Positions 8,085 through 13,091 of a stretch of 13,091 nucleotides of DNA are shown here, in pieces. The DNA is from Nitrolancea sp040255925 (lineage in GTDB: Bacteria > Chloroflexota > Chloroflexia > Thermomicrobiales > Thermomicrobiaceae): assembly GCA_040255925.1 (NCBI GenBank), contig JBDZVX010000071.1:1-13091 (forward strand), given 5' to 3'. Both the position numbers and the translations under genes were made by a program. Below the pieces are notes generated by a model. The model made no database searches, was not told the DNA's origin, and saw only the letters and a program-made list of their open reading frames with translations. The number at the start of each line of letters is the position of its first letter. Position 1 is the stretch's first letter.

Positions 8085-8381
8085 ATGACGACGTCCCACG
8101 TCGAACACCCCGGCCACGGCCATGCTCACGGTGAGGGCTGCGGTCATGTCGCGGTCCCGCATCGTGACCACGTTGACTACGTGCATGAGGGTCACTTGCA
8201 CAAAGCTCACGATGGTCACTATGACGAGTGTGAGCCAGCCGGACACTCCGCTCACGGCGCTCACGAGCATGTCCACGGCGAGGGTTGCGGTCACGTCGCT
8301 GTTCCGCACCGCGATCATGTTGACTACGTGCATGAGGGCCACCGCCACGCCGCTCACGGCGATCACTACGACGAGCACTGA
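8085..8381 (+). CDS. Histidine-rich tandem-repeat protein, likely metal binding
   Basis: This 98-aa protein contains 27 His and 3 Cys (C19, C49, C68), with many Asp and Glu and no signal peptide or membrane segment. It consists of two tandem units offset by exactly 49 residues. The core HGEGCGHVAVPHRDHVDYV is identical in both copies (15-33 and 64-82), followed by HEGHxHxAHxxHYDE. Small single-unit proteins of the same pattern occur in other bacteria, where they are annotated as hypothetical; I know them only from memory. The density of His and the CGH core strongly suggest binding of Zn, Ni, Co or Cu, for storage, buffering or delivery, in the cytoplasm. A strong ribosome binding site and good repeat conservation argue for a real, well-expressed gene. 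No transporter or metal regulator is adjacent, and no clear Zur/Fur box was found upstream. The open frame on the opposite strand is a shadow of the repeats. Confidence 0.85.
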   Translation: MTTSHVEHPGHGHAHGEGCGHVAVPHRDHVDYVHEGHLHKAHDGHYDECEPAGHSAHGAHEHVHGEGCGHVAVPHRDHVDYVHEGHRHAAHGDHYDEH

Positions 8382-8682
8382 CATCCAATGAGCTTCCCGA
8401 CGCCGCCGATGTAACGCGGCGGACACGGTCGTCCCCGCGTATTGCAGTAGATAGATAGGGTCGTAGATACCGTCACTGGTGGCGTCTCAACGGTTCCTCG
8501 GATTCGTGCGTCATTTGAGCGCTGGTGTCTGTTTCAGCCTGCGACGAGCTCGGGCGTACTTAGACACAGCTGGCGCGGAATAGCAGGATAAAGCAAACGG
8601 CCGTGGCACGCCCGGACCTGGCGCTGAGCAGTCATGGCGATGATGGAAATGAAGCATCGCCATCGTTGTTGAACGGACCGGG
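8382..8682. other. Intergenic stretch after the histidine-rich gene
   Basis: No convincing gene. A short stem (CCGCCG 8403-8408 with CGGCGG 8417-8422) lies about 20 bp after the stop codon of the histidine-rich gene and could be a weak terminator, but no T-run follows. A minus-strand open frame (8534-8776) runs through the tRNA remnant and looks accidental. Confidence 0.4.
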
Positions 8683-8745
8683 AATTTGCGGATGCTGAAG
8701 GTGGCATTCGAACCCGCGCGCCCGTGGGGCAGCGGTTTTCGAGAT
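8683..8745 (-). repeat. Decayed tRNA 3'-half remnant, copy 1 (tRNA-Leu-like)
   Basis: Read on the minus strand, this resembles the tRNA-Leu at 10538-10620 from the anticodon loop to the 3' end and slightly beyond. GAAGGTGG, ATTCGAACCC, the variable-arm region (GCCCG..GGGGC) and CGGTTTT are shared (plus-strand view). The T-stem is broken by mismatches, the 5' half (D-arm, acceptor 5' strand) is absent, and the apparent anticodon loop reads CGA-like instead of CAA. The flank GGAATTTG is shared with copy 2. Best read as a relic of a duplicated attachment site or a dead tRNA fragment; a remnant of a different class-II tRNA (Ser) is possible. Confidence 0.55.
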
Positions 8746-8804
8746 AGTAGCGGTCCGAATACGAGCTCGTGGCCACGCCACCGGCGGGCGCACGGCCTGG
8801 ATCG

Positions 8805-9020
8805 TCATACGGTTACGTAGGTGGCGCGGCTCTTCGGCACGGGGAGGGGCTGTCCGTTCGCGACCAGGTTGGCGAAATACATTTCCAGCGCATCGCGGTA
8901 TCGCTCCTCGGTCTCGGAGGGCGTGCTGCCCACCGCGCTGCACTCCGGCACGTCGGGTGAGTATCCGCGGTATCCACCTTCCGTTCGTTCGATAACCAAT
9001 AGGTACTGGCGATTCGCCAT
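8805..9020 (-). CDS. HicB-family antitoxin-like protein
   Basis: This 71-aa protein has the compact HicB fold pattern: YLLVIERTEGGYRGYSPDVPECSAVGSTPSETEERYRDALEMYF, i.e. strand, GGY, strand with PDVPxC (about 24-28), the glycine turn, then a helix. HicB proteins usually neutralise the HicA mRNA-cleaving toxin. Here no HicA-type gene is recognisable on either side, and the usual C-terminal DNA-binding extension is absent, as in many solitary HicB-like proteins. The start at 9020 has a very strong GGAGGG 6 nt upstream (9027-9032, minus strand). Its ATG overlaps the TGA of a 68-codon upstream frame (9020-9226) of unknown nature. It sits between two tRNA-Leu remnants, which suggests arrival on a mobile element. 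Confidence 0.8.
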   Translation of the reverse strand: MANRQYLLVIERTEGGYRGYSPDVPECSAVGSTPSETEERYRDALEMYFANLVANGQPLPVPKSRATYVTV

Positions 9021-9226
9021 CAGTGTCCCTCCTTCAATACGACCCGTTGCCTTGTGTTGTTTCGGACTACCGGCAGCACGTCCTTTCCGGTGACCACTCC
9101 CTGCTCGATGGGTGGTGATGCCCATTCTAGGGGACTATCCTCGATAGGATACTGATCTGCAGATTCAAAGCTACCCGTTCCAGTGAGCGGAAGTGTGTGA
9201 AACTCAGCAGCAATTACGATTACCAA
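9020..9226 (-). CDS. Doubtful small frame overlapping the HicB-like start
   Basis: A 68-codon frame starts with TTG directly after a stop codon and ends in TGATG, where the ATG is the HicB-like start, the kind of overlap seen in toxin-antitoxin operons. The product (IAAEFHTLPLTGTGSF...VVLKEGH) does not resemble HicA or any toxin I know. It lacks a ribosome binding site and an ATG. It is recorded because of the overlap, not because a protein is recognised. Confidence 0.15.
   Translation of the reverse strand: MVIVIAAEFHTLPLTGTGSFESADQYPIEDSPLEWASPPIEQGVVTGKDVLPVVRNNTRQRVVLKEGH
9124..9151 (-). promoter_or_regulatory. Possible promoter with dyad upstream of HicB-like gene
   Basis: On the minus strand a TAGAAT hexamer (9124-9129), 5 of 6 to TATAAT, is preceded by a dyad TATCCT-cgat-AGGATA (9136-9151) that falls in the expected -35/spacer region. 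HicB-type antitoxins often repress their own promoters through such dyads. No good -35 hexamer is present, and the leader would be about 100 nt. Confidence 0.25.
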
Positions 9227-9253
9227 TCATCGGATAGCGCTGCCGCGCTTGGG

Positions 9254-9331
9254 CTGACGCGGAATTTGTCAGTGCCGAAGATAGGATGCGAATCGGTGCG
9301 CCCGCGAGGGCAACAGTTTGAGACCGCCGCA
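9254..9331 (-). repeat. Decayed tRNA-Leu 3'-half remnant with 3' flank, copy 2
   Basis: Plus-strand blocks identical to the tRNA-Leu locus in the same order are TGACGCGGAAT (flank), GTGCCGAAG (acceptor 3' strand), CGCCCGCGAGGGCAAC (variable arm) and GAGACCGCCGC (anticodon stem). The T-arm is corrupted and the anticodon loop lacks two A residues, so it cannot be a working tRNA. Similarity ends before the D-arm on one side and reaches about 20 bp past the tRNA 3' end on the other, the shape expected of an old attachment-site duplicate. Confidence 0.75.
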
Positions 9332-9601
9332 TACCCGGTTTCATAGTCCTGATAAGGGTCTTTCGCCCTGCGTAGCGACATTGTAGCAACGGGTCAGAAC
9401 CGGGTGGAATACCGCATGCCCAAGCAGCCGGAATTCAGGAGCAACCGGCATTCCCTTAGCGATTTCGTGGTACGTGGGGCCCCGCCCGGAAATGCCGTCT
9501 TTCATATGGACACGCTTCCGCTGGCTTGACTGTCGCATCAAGCAGCATGGCATCGGTCATGATCGCCGCTATCCGACACGCGCTCGTCATAACCTCTAAA
9601 A
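9332..9601. other. Intergenic stretch between tRNA remnant and SDR gene
   Basis: No convincing gene. A minus-strand 33-codon piece near 9562 reading MTDAMLLDATVKPAE faintly recalls the DATV motif of IS5/IS1182-type transposases but stops at once, and the following sequence does not continue the similarity. It may be debris from mobile DNA. Confidence 0.3.
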
Positions 9602-10438
9602 TCACCGGTTTATGCGTTCAATGGCAAGAAGACGGAGCCGCTGAGGGAGGGCATTCATGGCAAGTGCTATCGATTGGTACAACGGGCCCGCTCCGGGCAC
9701 ACGCCGTACCACTGTCGGTCGGTCCTGCTCTAACGCCTTGAGGGCATCCGCGACGATCATTTCGACGGTCAAGGGCCGGGGCAGTATCACGTTCAGGATG
9801 CGCCAGAAAAATTGGGCGTTCCTTGAGGTCAGCGCTTTGGTGCCAAAGCGCCCTTGGAACCTCGTGGTCACGGGGCCAGGGCAGACGGTGGTGATCCGCA
9901 CACCGTGGCGGTGGTTCTCAGCCCAGAGTGCTTCGCCGAACCTCTGGACGAAGGCTTTGGAAGCGGCGTAAACCGCGATGTAGGGGATAGGAATGAAGGC
10001 GGCGGTTGAGGCCACGTTGATCACTGCCCCGTCGCGCCGAGCTACCATCCGCGGCACGTAGAGACCGGTCAAGGCGACGAGCGCTTCGATATTGACCCGG
10101 ATCATGTCGAGTTGGAGGTCGAGGGGAAGTTCGGCAAAGACTCCCCTTGTACCAATGCCGGCATTATTGACGAGGAGGTCCGGCTCGAAGCTCAGGTCGT
10201 CGGCAACGGCTTGCAAGCGACGCGCGGCATCATGCTCGGCCAGGTCGATAGCCACGGCTTCAGCACGCACACCGTGTTGCTCGCTGAGTTCCGTGGCGAT
10301 CGCGCATAAGCGGCCCTCATCTTCCGGAAGCGCGGTTAGAAGCACGTTCATGCCGCGGGCCGCTAGGCCGCGTGCGAATGCTTCCCCGATGCCGGATGAG
10401 GCGCCAGTCACAAGTGCCGACCTCGCTCGATACTGCAT
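9602..10438 (-). CDS. Short-chain dehydrogenase/reductase (classical SDR, DltE/COG0300-like)
   Basis: This 278-aa NAD(P)-dependent oxidoreductase shows the full classical set: the cofactor loop TGASSGIG (11-18), NNAG (91-94), N116, S144 in NVAST, the catalytic Y157 and K161 in YAASK, and CPGPV (186-190). The C-terminal helix-rich extension (VPGAGPLYQSIALAMNALPQRL) is typical of COG0300 members acting on lipid-like or other hydrophobic alcohols or ketones; the substrate is not predictable. The ATG at 10438 is chosen because AAGGA lies about 5 nt upstream; an ATG at 10453 lacks a binding site. The frame stays open through the upstream tRNA gene, but that part only translates tRNA sequence and should not be annotated. 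It stands alone between the tRNA-Leu and its remnant copy, so it may be cargo of a former insertion. Confidence 0.9.
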   Translation of the reverse strand: MQYRARSALVTGASSGIGEAFARGLAARGMNVLLTALPEDEGRLCAIATELSEQHGVRAEAVAIDLAEHDAARRLQAVADDLSFEPDLLVNNAGIGTRGVFAELPLDLQLDMIRVNIEALVALTGLYVPRMVARRDGAVINVASTAAFIPIPYIAVYAASKAFVQRFGEALWAENHRHGVRITTVCPGPVTTRFQGRFGTKALTSRNAQFFWRILNVILPRPLTVEMIVADALKALEQDRPTVVRRVPGAGPLYQSIALAMNALPQRLRLLAIERINR

Positions 10439-10537
10439 TATTTCCTTCTCCATGACACGATCACGGCGTAAAGAGCGGCCCGCTGAGCAGCTGGCGTGGA
10501 TACCGTACGTTCTCTGATTTGACGCGGAATATATCGG

Positions 10538-10620
10538 TGCCGAAGGTGGGATTCGAACCCACACGCCCGCGAGGGCAACGGTTTTTGAGACCGCCGCGTC
10601 TGCCATTCCGCCACTTCGGC
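10538..10620 (-). tRNA. tRNA-Leu (anticodon CAA)
   Basis: An 83-nt class-II tRNA folds by eye. The 7-bp acceptor stem is GCCGAAG with CTTCGGC (10539-10545), and the D-arm contains GCGGAATGGCAGACGC. The anticodon stem GCGGT/ACCGT (one G-U) encloses loop CTCAAAA with anticodon CAA at 10585-10587. A long variable arm (GCCC-TCGC-GGGC) and T-arm GTGGG-TTCGAAT-CCCAC follow, and the discriminator is A. The long variable arm plus anticodon CAA give leucine (UUG codons). CCA is not encoded (the genome reads CCG). Its 3' half recurs in decayed form at two places downstream. Confidence 0.95.
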
Positions 10621-10885
10621 CGGGCCTGAACAGAGTATACCGTAGCATTTTTGCCGGCAACAACGCGTGCCGGTCGGTAGTTCTCGGGGCGTGGATGGAT
10701 GGACCAGAATGCCGCTTCAGGCATGCCAAAATGCGGCAGGGATCGGGCGAATATGGTACCGTCATAGCGAACGATAATGATTGCCGATCGATTCATACGC
10801 TGACGCACGGTCGCCGTAGCGCCGCGCCCCAGCCGTATCGGTTCGGCGATGGTGCCTGATCCATCTTATCCGAAGGGAGGACGCT
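10621..10885. other. Intergenic region between tRNA-Leu and acidic coiled-coil gene
   Basis: Divergent space that should contain the promoter of the tRNA (minus strand) and of the next gene (plus strand). GATAATGATT (10773-10782) resembles half of a Fur-type site, but no matching second half follows. No convincing gene. Confidence 0.35.
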
Positions 10886-11446
10886 GTGGAGACGAATAAT
10901 TCGGGAGAGAAGGCTCAGGAGAACCCTGAGGTGGAGCCGGTCGAGGAGCCTATTACCGCCGAGGAGGGGCCGTCCGCCCGTCGTGCCAAGCTCACGGAAT
11001 CCTGGCGTGAGGTTGGGGAGCAGTTACAGGAGTTCGGTGCTCGGTTTGCTAGCGCCTTCCGTACTGGCTGGTCGGAGGAGACGCAGCAGGCTGCCGAGGG
11101 CCAGTCGGCCAGCGAGCGCCCGGAGTCGGAAGAAGAGGCGGTCCGCAATCTCAACGCGGTTTCTGACCGGCTGGATCGTGTGCTGAAGCGCGCGGCGACT
11201 GAGACGGAATCCCAGCGTGCCGCGGCCATGCGCGCTACGCGGGGCGCGAGCGAACGCTTGCTCTCCGAGACGCGAGAAGCGGCTATCGTTGCCCTGCAGG
11301 TCTTGACCCGGCAGCTTGAATCGCTGACTGCCCGGTTGGAACGCGTCCAGCAGGAGGAGCAGGCGGTGAGCACCGAGCCGACGCCCTTGCCCGCGGGTGA
11401 GCCGCCCGTGTCCGAGGATGGCGCGACCGGGGAGTCCGCTCAATAG
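10886..11446 (+). CDS. Acidic coiled-coil protein of unknown function
   Basis: This 186-aa protein has no signal peptide or membrane segment. An acidic N-terminal tail (about 1-30) is followed by a conserved-looking segment AKLTESWREVGEQLQEFGARFASAFRTGW (about 34-62). A second acidic linker leads to a long helical region (about 84-156) rich in Arg, Glu, Ala and Leu with heptad-like spacing (VSDRLDRVLKR, LQVLTRQLESLTARLERVQ), predicted as a coiled coil. A Pro/Glu-rich tail ends the protein. The WREVG-LGE/FGA segment recalls small hypothetical proteins of Chloroflexota and Actinobacteria from memory; no function is known to me. The start GTG has GGGAGG 5 nt upstream. A strong palindromic repeat follows the gene and probably serves as terminator. 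Confidence 0.8.
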   Translation: METNNSGEKAQENPEVEPVEEPITAEEGPSARRAKLTESWREVGEQLQEFGARFASAFRTGWSEETQQAAEGQSASERPESEEEAVRNLNAVSDRLDRVLKRAATETESQRAAAMRATRGASERLLSETREAAIVALQVLTRQLESLTARLERVQQEEQAVSTEPTPLPAGEPPVSEDGATGESAQ

Positions 11447-11477
11447 CGCATTTCAGGCTGAATACGTCATCCCGTCT

Positions 11478-11503
11478 CCCCTCTCCCAATTCTGGGAGAG
11501 GGG
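11478..11503. repeat. Palindromic intergenic element, probable bidirectional terminator
   Basis: CCCCTCTCCCA and TGGGAGAGGGG form a perfect 11-bp stem with a 4-nt loop (ATTC), followed by CTGGGGGTGAGGG. Elements with this CCCTCTCCC..GGGAGAGGG plus GGGGTGAGGG layout are common between genes of many GC-rich bacteria (REP-like repeats; from memory). It sits between converging genes (stops at 11446 and 11528), where it could end transcripts from both sides; there is no T-run. Confidence 0.7.
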
Positions 11504-11527
11504 CTGGGGGTGAGGGACGTCGTCCGC

Positions 11528-11875
11528 CTAATGGAGAACCGGCCGGAGCCCTAACCGCTGGCACTTCTCCGACGTGACCCCTGTGCTCCTGGAATCCAGG
11601 ATGCACTCTTCCAACTCGCTCAACGCTTCGGTCGAGATCTCTTCGGAACCGGCGATCTTGTCGAGTAGCTCGGGTGTGATCCCGAGCGCGGTCGCGATTC
11701 GGCCCTGACTCGCCGGATCGTCGATCGGCAGATGTCGTTCGAACCGGTTCACTTCATCGAGCGAGACGTTCGCCTTTTCGGCGAGTTCCATCGACGTCAG
11801 GTCTTTCCCGTACCTCCGCTCTTCGAGCTCGTCCTTCAACGCGTTCGTCTGGTTCTTTGATAATCGGATATCCAT
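11528..11875 (-). CDS. Small XRE/Cro-type helix-turn-helix protein
   Basis: This 115-aa protein has an N-terminal helical segment with RLSKNQTNALKDELEERR. A helix-turn-helix follows, LTSMELAEKANVSLDEVNRFERH (about 26-48), in which MELAEKANVSLDEVNRFE matches the XRE pattern of ELA..A.VS...V...E. The next part, IATALGITPELLDKIAG, completes the domain. The C-terminal 30 residues (EISTEALSELEECILDSR...) are not recognised. It probably binds DNA and regulates its own operon or partner. The start at 11875 has GGAG 6 nt upstream (11882-11885, minus strand). It lies 55 bp downstream of, and on the same strand as, a conserved protein of unknown function, so the two are probably co-transcribed. Confidence 0.8.
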   Translation of the reverse strand: MDIRLSKNQTNALKDELEERRYGKDLTSMELAEKANVSLDEVNRFERHLPIDDPASQGRIATALGITPELLDKIAGSEEISTEALSELEECILDSRSTGVTSEKCQRLGLRPVLH

Positions 11876-11930
11876 AGCAGGCTCCAATCTGCGTGTCCAC
11901 GCCGGTCTCCCATTTGACGCGGAGATCGGA

Positions 11931-12731
11931 CTACTCCCAGTGGCCTTCCTCAAGCGGCTCCAGGAGGTCAACGCCATAGGCTTTGGCCTGTTCGGCGTCC
12001 TCTTGAAGCATCTGGATGACCGCTTTCGCGGCGGTGTTCTCCTTGTCGGCGTCGAGCGCGATGCCAAGTTCCCTCCCCACATCCTTCCGCGCGCCGATCA
12101 GCAGAATCTGGGTGTACTTGTAGTCCAGGAAATCGGTCGGTACGAGCGGAATCCAGTTGTGCCCATCGAACAGGTTTCGGATCTCCTCTGGATAGTTCGG
12201 CTTCTCGCTGAGCTCGATTTCCGACGGCGCGTACGGCTGCTTGACCGAGATGATGTAGCTCGCCTCGGGATCAACTTTCAGCGCTTCCTGCACCTCGCCG
12301 GGATGGCGCGGCTTCGAGAGATAATAGACTAAATGCGTGTGACCAACGTGCGTAGCGAGCGCATAGCGGCCCTCACCGGCCGGTCGGGCCCATGGCCGCG
12401 CTCGCTGGCCTGATGGTTCCGCTCGTGTCCGGACGTCCTTTTCCAGGTTGTTCAGTACCGCTTTGGGATCATGACCGACATCCATGACGAACGCCCAGTC
12501 GCGTTCCTCCGGCAGCGCCTCGCCTGGCTTGATCCGAGGGAAGACGCCATGGGCGACGTCGAACAGCCGGTTCTGATGGCGGCGCTGGTCGTCCGGTAGC
12601 AGCATGAAGTAGACCCGCTCCAAGTCATCGGGATTCCGTGGGTGCGGAATCCCCGTTTTTGGCCGGTAGAAGAAGAAGATATTTCCCCTCTCCAGAATCG
12701 AAACATCGGCGTGTGGCTGGTTACGTGACAT
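11931..12731 (-). CDS. Conserved protein of unknown function
   Basis: This 266-aa protein is predicted cytoplasmic, with no signal peptide or membrane helix. Distinctive stretches are LERGNIFFFYRPKTG (near residue 11), DWAFVMDVG, ARPAGEGRYALATHVGHTHLVYYL, PGEVQEALKVDPEASYIISVKQP and FLDYKYTQILLIGAR. I recall similar hypothetical proteins in several proteobacterial genomes with the same ERGDIYFFYRPR and EASYIISVKNP signatures, so the family is widespread, but I know no function, fold or active site. The last 35 residues form an acidic helical tail that may be lineage specific. Two adjacent ATG codons (12734, 12731) share one GGAGG (12739-12743, minus strand); 12731 is chosen for its 7-nt spacing. 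It is followed by the XRE-type gene. Confidence 0.8.
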   Translation of the reverse strand: MSRNQPHADVSILERGNIFFFYRPKTGIPHPRNPDDLERVYFMLLPDDQRRHQNRLFDVAHGVFPRIKPGEALPEERDWAFVMDVGHDPKAVLNNLEKDVRTRAEPSGQRARPWARPAGEGRYALATHVGHTHLVYYLSKPRHPGEVQEALKVDPEASYIISVKQPYAPSEIELSEKPNYPEEIRNLFDGHNWIPLVPTDFLDYKYTQILLIGARKDVGRELGIALDADKENTAAKAVIQMLQEDAEQAKAYGVDLLEPLEEGHWE

Positions 12732-12734
12732 CAT

Positions 12735-13033
12735 GGCGCCTCCGGTTTGCTTCGGTGGCACGCACCTTGCGCTGCCGCCGTCACTGATCGGCACTGGGTT
12801 CGGCTGTTTCCGATCGAGGCGCTCGTGCCGGATGCCGTTTTAGGAGGTCTCCAGTGGGCTCGCGCAGGGGTGACACCTGGAGATGGTCGCGGCTCCGGCC
12901 CAGTTGGCAGTACCCCGGCCGGCATACCCGTCGAACCCTATGGAGACTCAGGGCAAATTGCATGCCAGCCGCCGGATGGCTCAAGCGGACGGCGATTCTG
13001 AACGTCTTATGAGCTGAAATCTGACGCCGGCCT
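12735..13033. other. Intergenic region, no convincing gene
   Basis: About 300 bp with open frames on both strands (e.g. 12747-13001 plus) but no ribosome binding site that fits and no recognisable product. TCTCCAG (12848-12854) and CTGGAGA (12877-12883) form a 7-bp stem around a 22-nt loop, which may be a leader-RNA structure. The promoter of the unknown-function gene (minus strand) should be here. Confidence 0.35.
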
Positions 13034-13083
13034 CTGTCAATTTGTCACAGCATCTGCTATGATCGGTGGTGTACGTACACCAC
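13034..13083 (+). promoter_or_regulatory. Probable promoter with perfect 18-bp palindromic operator
   Basis: A -10-like TATGAT (13058-13063) stands 18 bp after CTGTCA (13034-13039), a 4/6 -35. Two bases further on begins GTGGTGTACGTACACCAC (13066-13083), a perfect palindrome covering the expected start of transcription. This layout is typical of repressor operators of the TetR, GntR or similar families. The controlled gene lies beyond the window edge on the plus strand. Confidence 0.6.
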
Positions 13084-13091
13084 GGGTGTGA

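Noticed and set aside
8085..8381. Repeats here as a possible CRISPR array
   Set aside because: Only two long units in a coding frame, no spacers of regular length; the repeat is at the protein level.
7983..8426. Minus-strand 147-codon frame rich in Val and Met resembling membrane repeats
   Set aside because: It is the antisense of the histidine-rich tandem repeats (His codons read backwards give Val/Met), so its repeat structure is a by-product.
9464..9562. MTDAMLLDATVKPAE peptide recalling the DATV motif of IS5/IS1182 transposases
   Set aside because: Only a few residues fit, the following PTD-type motif is missing and the frame stops after 33 codons; no terminal repeats seen.
10439..10765. 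Upstream in-frame extension of the SDR gene
   Set aside because: It translates the antisense-free tRNA-Leu sequence (GGMADAAVSKTV... style peptide), a well-known false protein; the SDR has its own ATG and binding site at 10438.
10773..10782. GATAATGATT resembling a Fur box
   Set aside because: Only one half-site; the sequence after it does not complete the dyad.
12965..13030. GCCGGATGGCTCAAGCGGACGG-like start of a tRNA
   Set aside because: The 3' acceptor strand, T-arm TTCGA and anticodon arm could not be found; no cloverleaf forms.

Overview
The window looks like a chromosomal segment of a fairly GC-rich, non-proteobacterial bacterium. It uses GTG and TTG starts, has good GGAGG-type ribosome binding sites, and carries a YfhO-type membrane protein, a secreted lipoprotein glycosidase, a soluble CYP107/109-like P450 and an Aur1-like PAP2 protein. 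My best guess is Chloroflexota (Thermomicrobia/Sphaerobacter-like). This is inferred from gene content and style, not from a database search.

Layout. Positions 3-971 hold the 3' part of a secreted beta-repeat protein, closed by a strong hairpin terminator at 1022-1056. Next come two plus-strand envelope genes: a lipoprotein with a GH-A (GH5/GH39-like) glycosidase barrel (1218-2417) and a multi-pass YfhO-family protein (2526-4973). A minus-strand cytochrome P450 (5007-6182) converges on them. It is separated by a regulatory-looking intergenic region from a divergent plus-strand PAP2/Aur1-like membrane phosphatase or phosphotransferase (6533-7576). After about 500 bp without a convincing gene comes a small protein that is 28% histidine and made of two 49-residue tandem units (8085-8381), a likely metal-binding protein.

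The stretch 8680-10620 looks like an old integration hot spot. An intact minus-strand tRNA-Leu(CAA) lies at 10538-10620. Two decayed copies of its 3' half, each including about 15-20 bp of the tRNA's own 3' flank, lie at about 8683-8745 and 9254-9331. The compartments between them carry a HicB-like antitoxin gene without a recognisable HicA (8805-9020) and a short-chain dehydrogenase (9602-10438). No integrase is visible.

The right part contains an acidic coiled-coil protein of unknown function (10886-11446), a perfect GC-rich hairpin of a type scattered between genes in many bacteria (11478-11503), and a minus-strand pair: a conserved protein of unknown function (11931-12731) followed by a small XRE-type helix-turn-helix protein (11528-11875). 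The window ends in a promoter-like sequence with a perfect 18-bp palindrome (13066-13083) over the expected transcription start of a gene beyond the edge.

The most noteworthy items are the serial tRNA-Leu 3'-half remnants, the tandem histidine-rich protein, the palindromic operator at the right edge and the unknown-protein/XRE pair. I did not find a clearly new multi-gene defence or biosynthetic system; the pair is the best candidate for an uncharacterised module.
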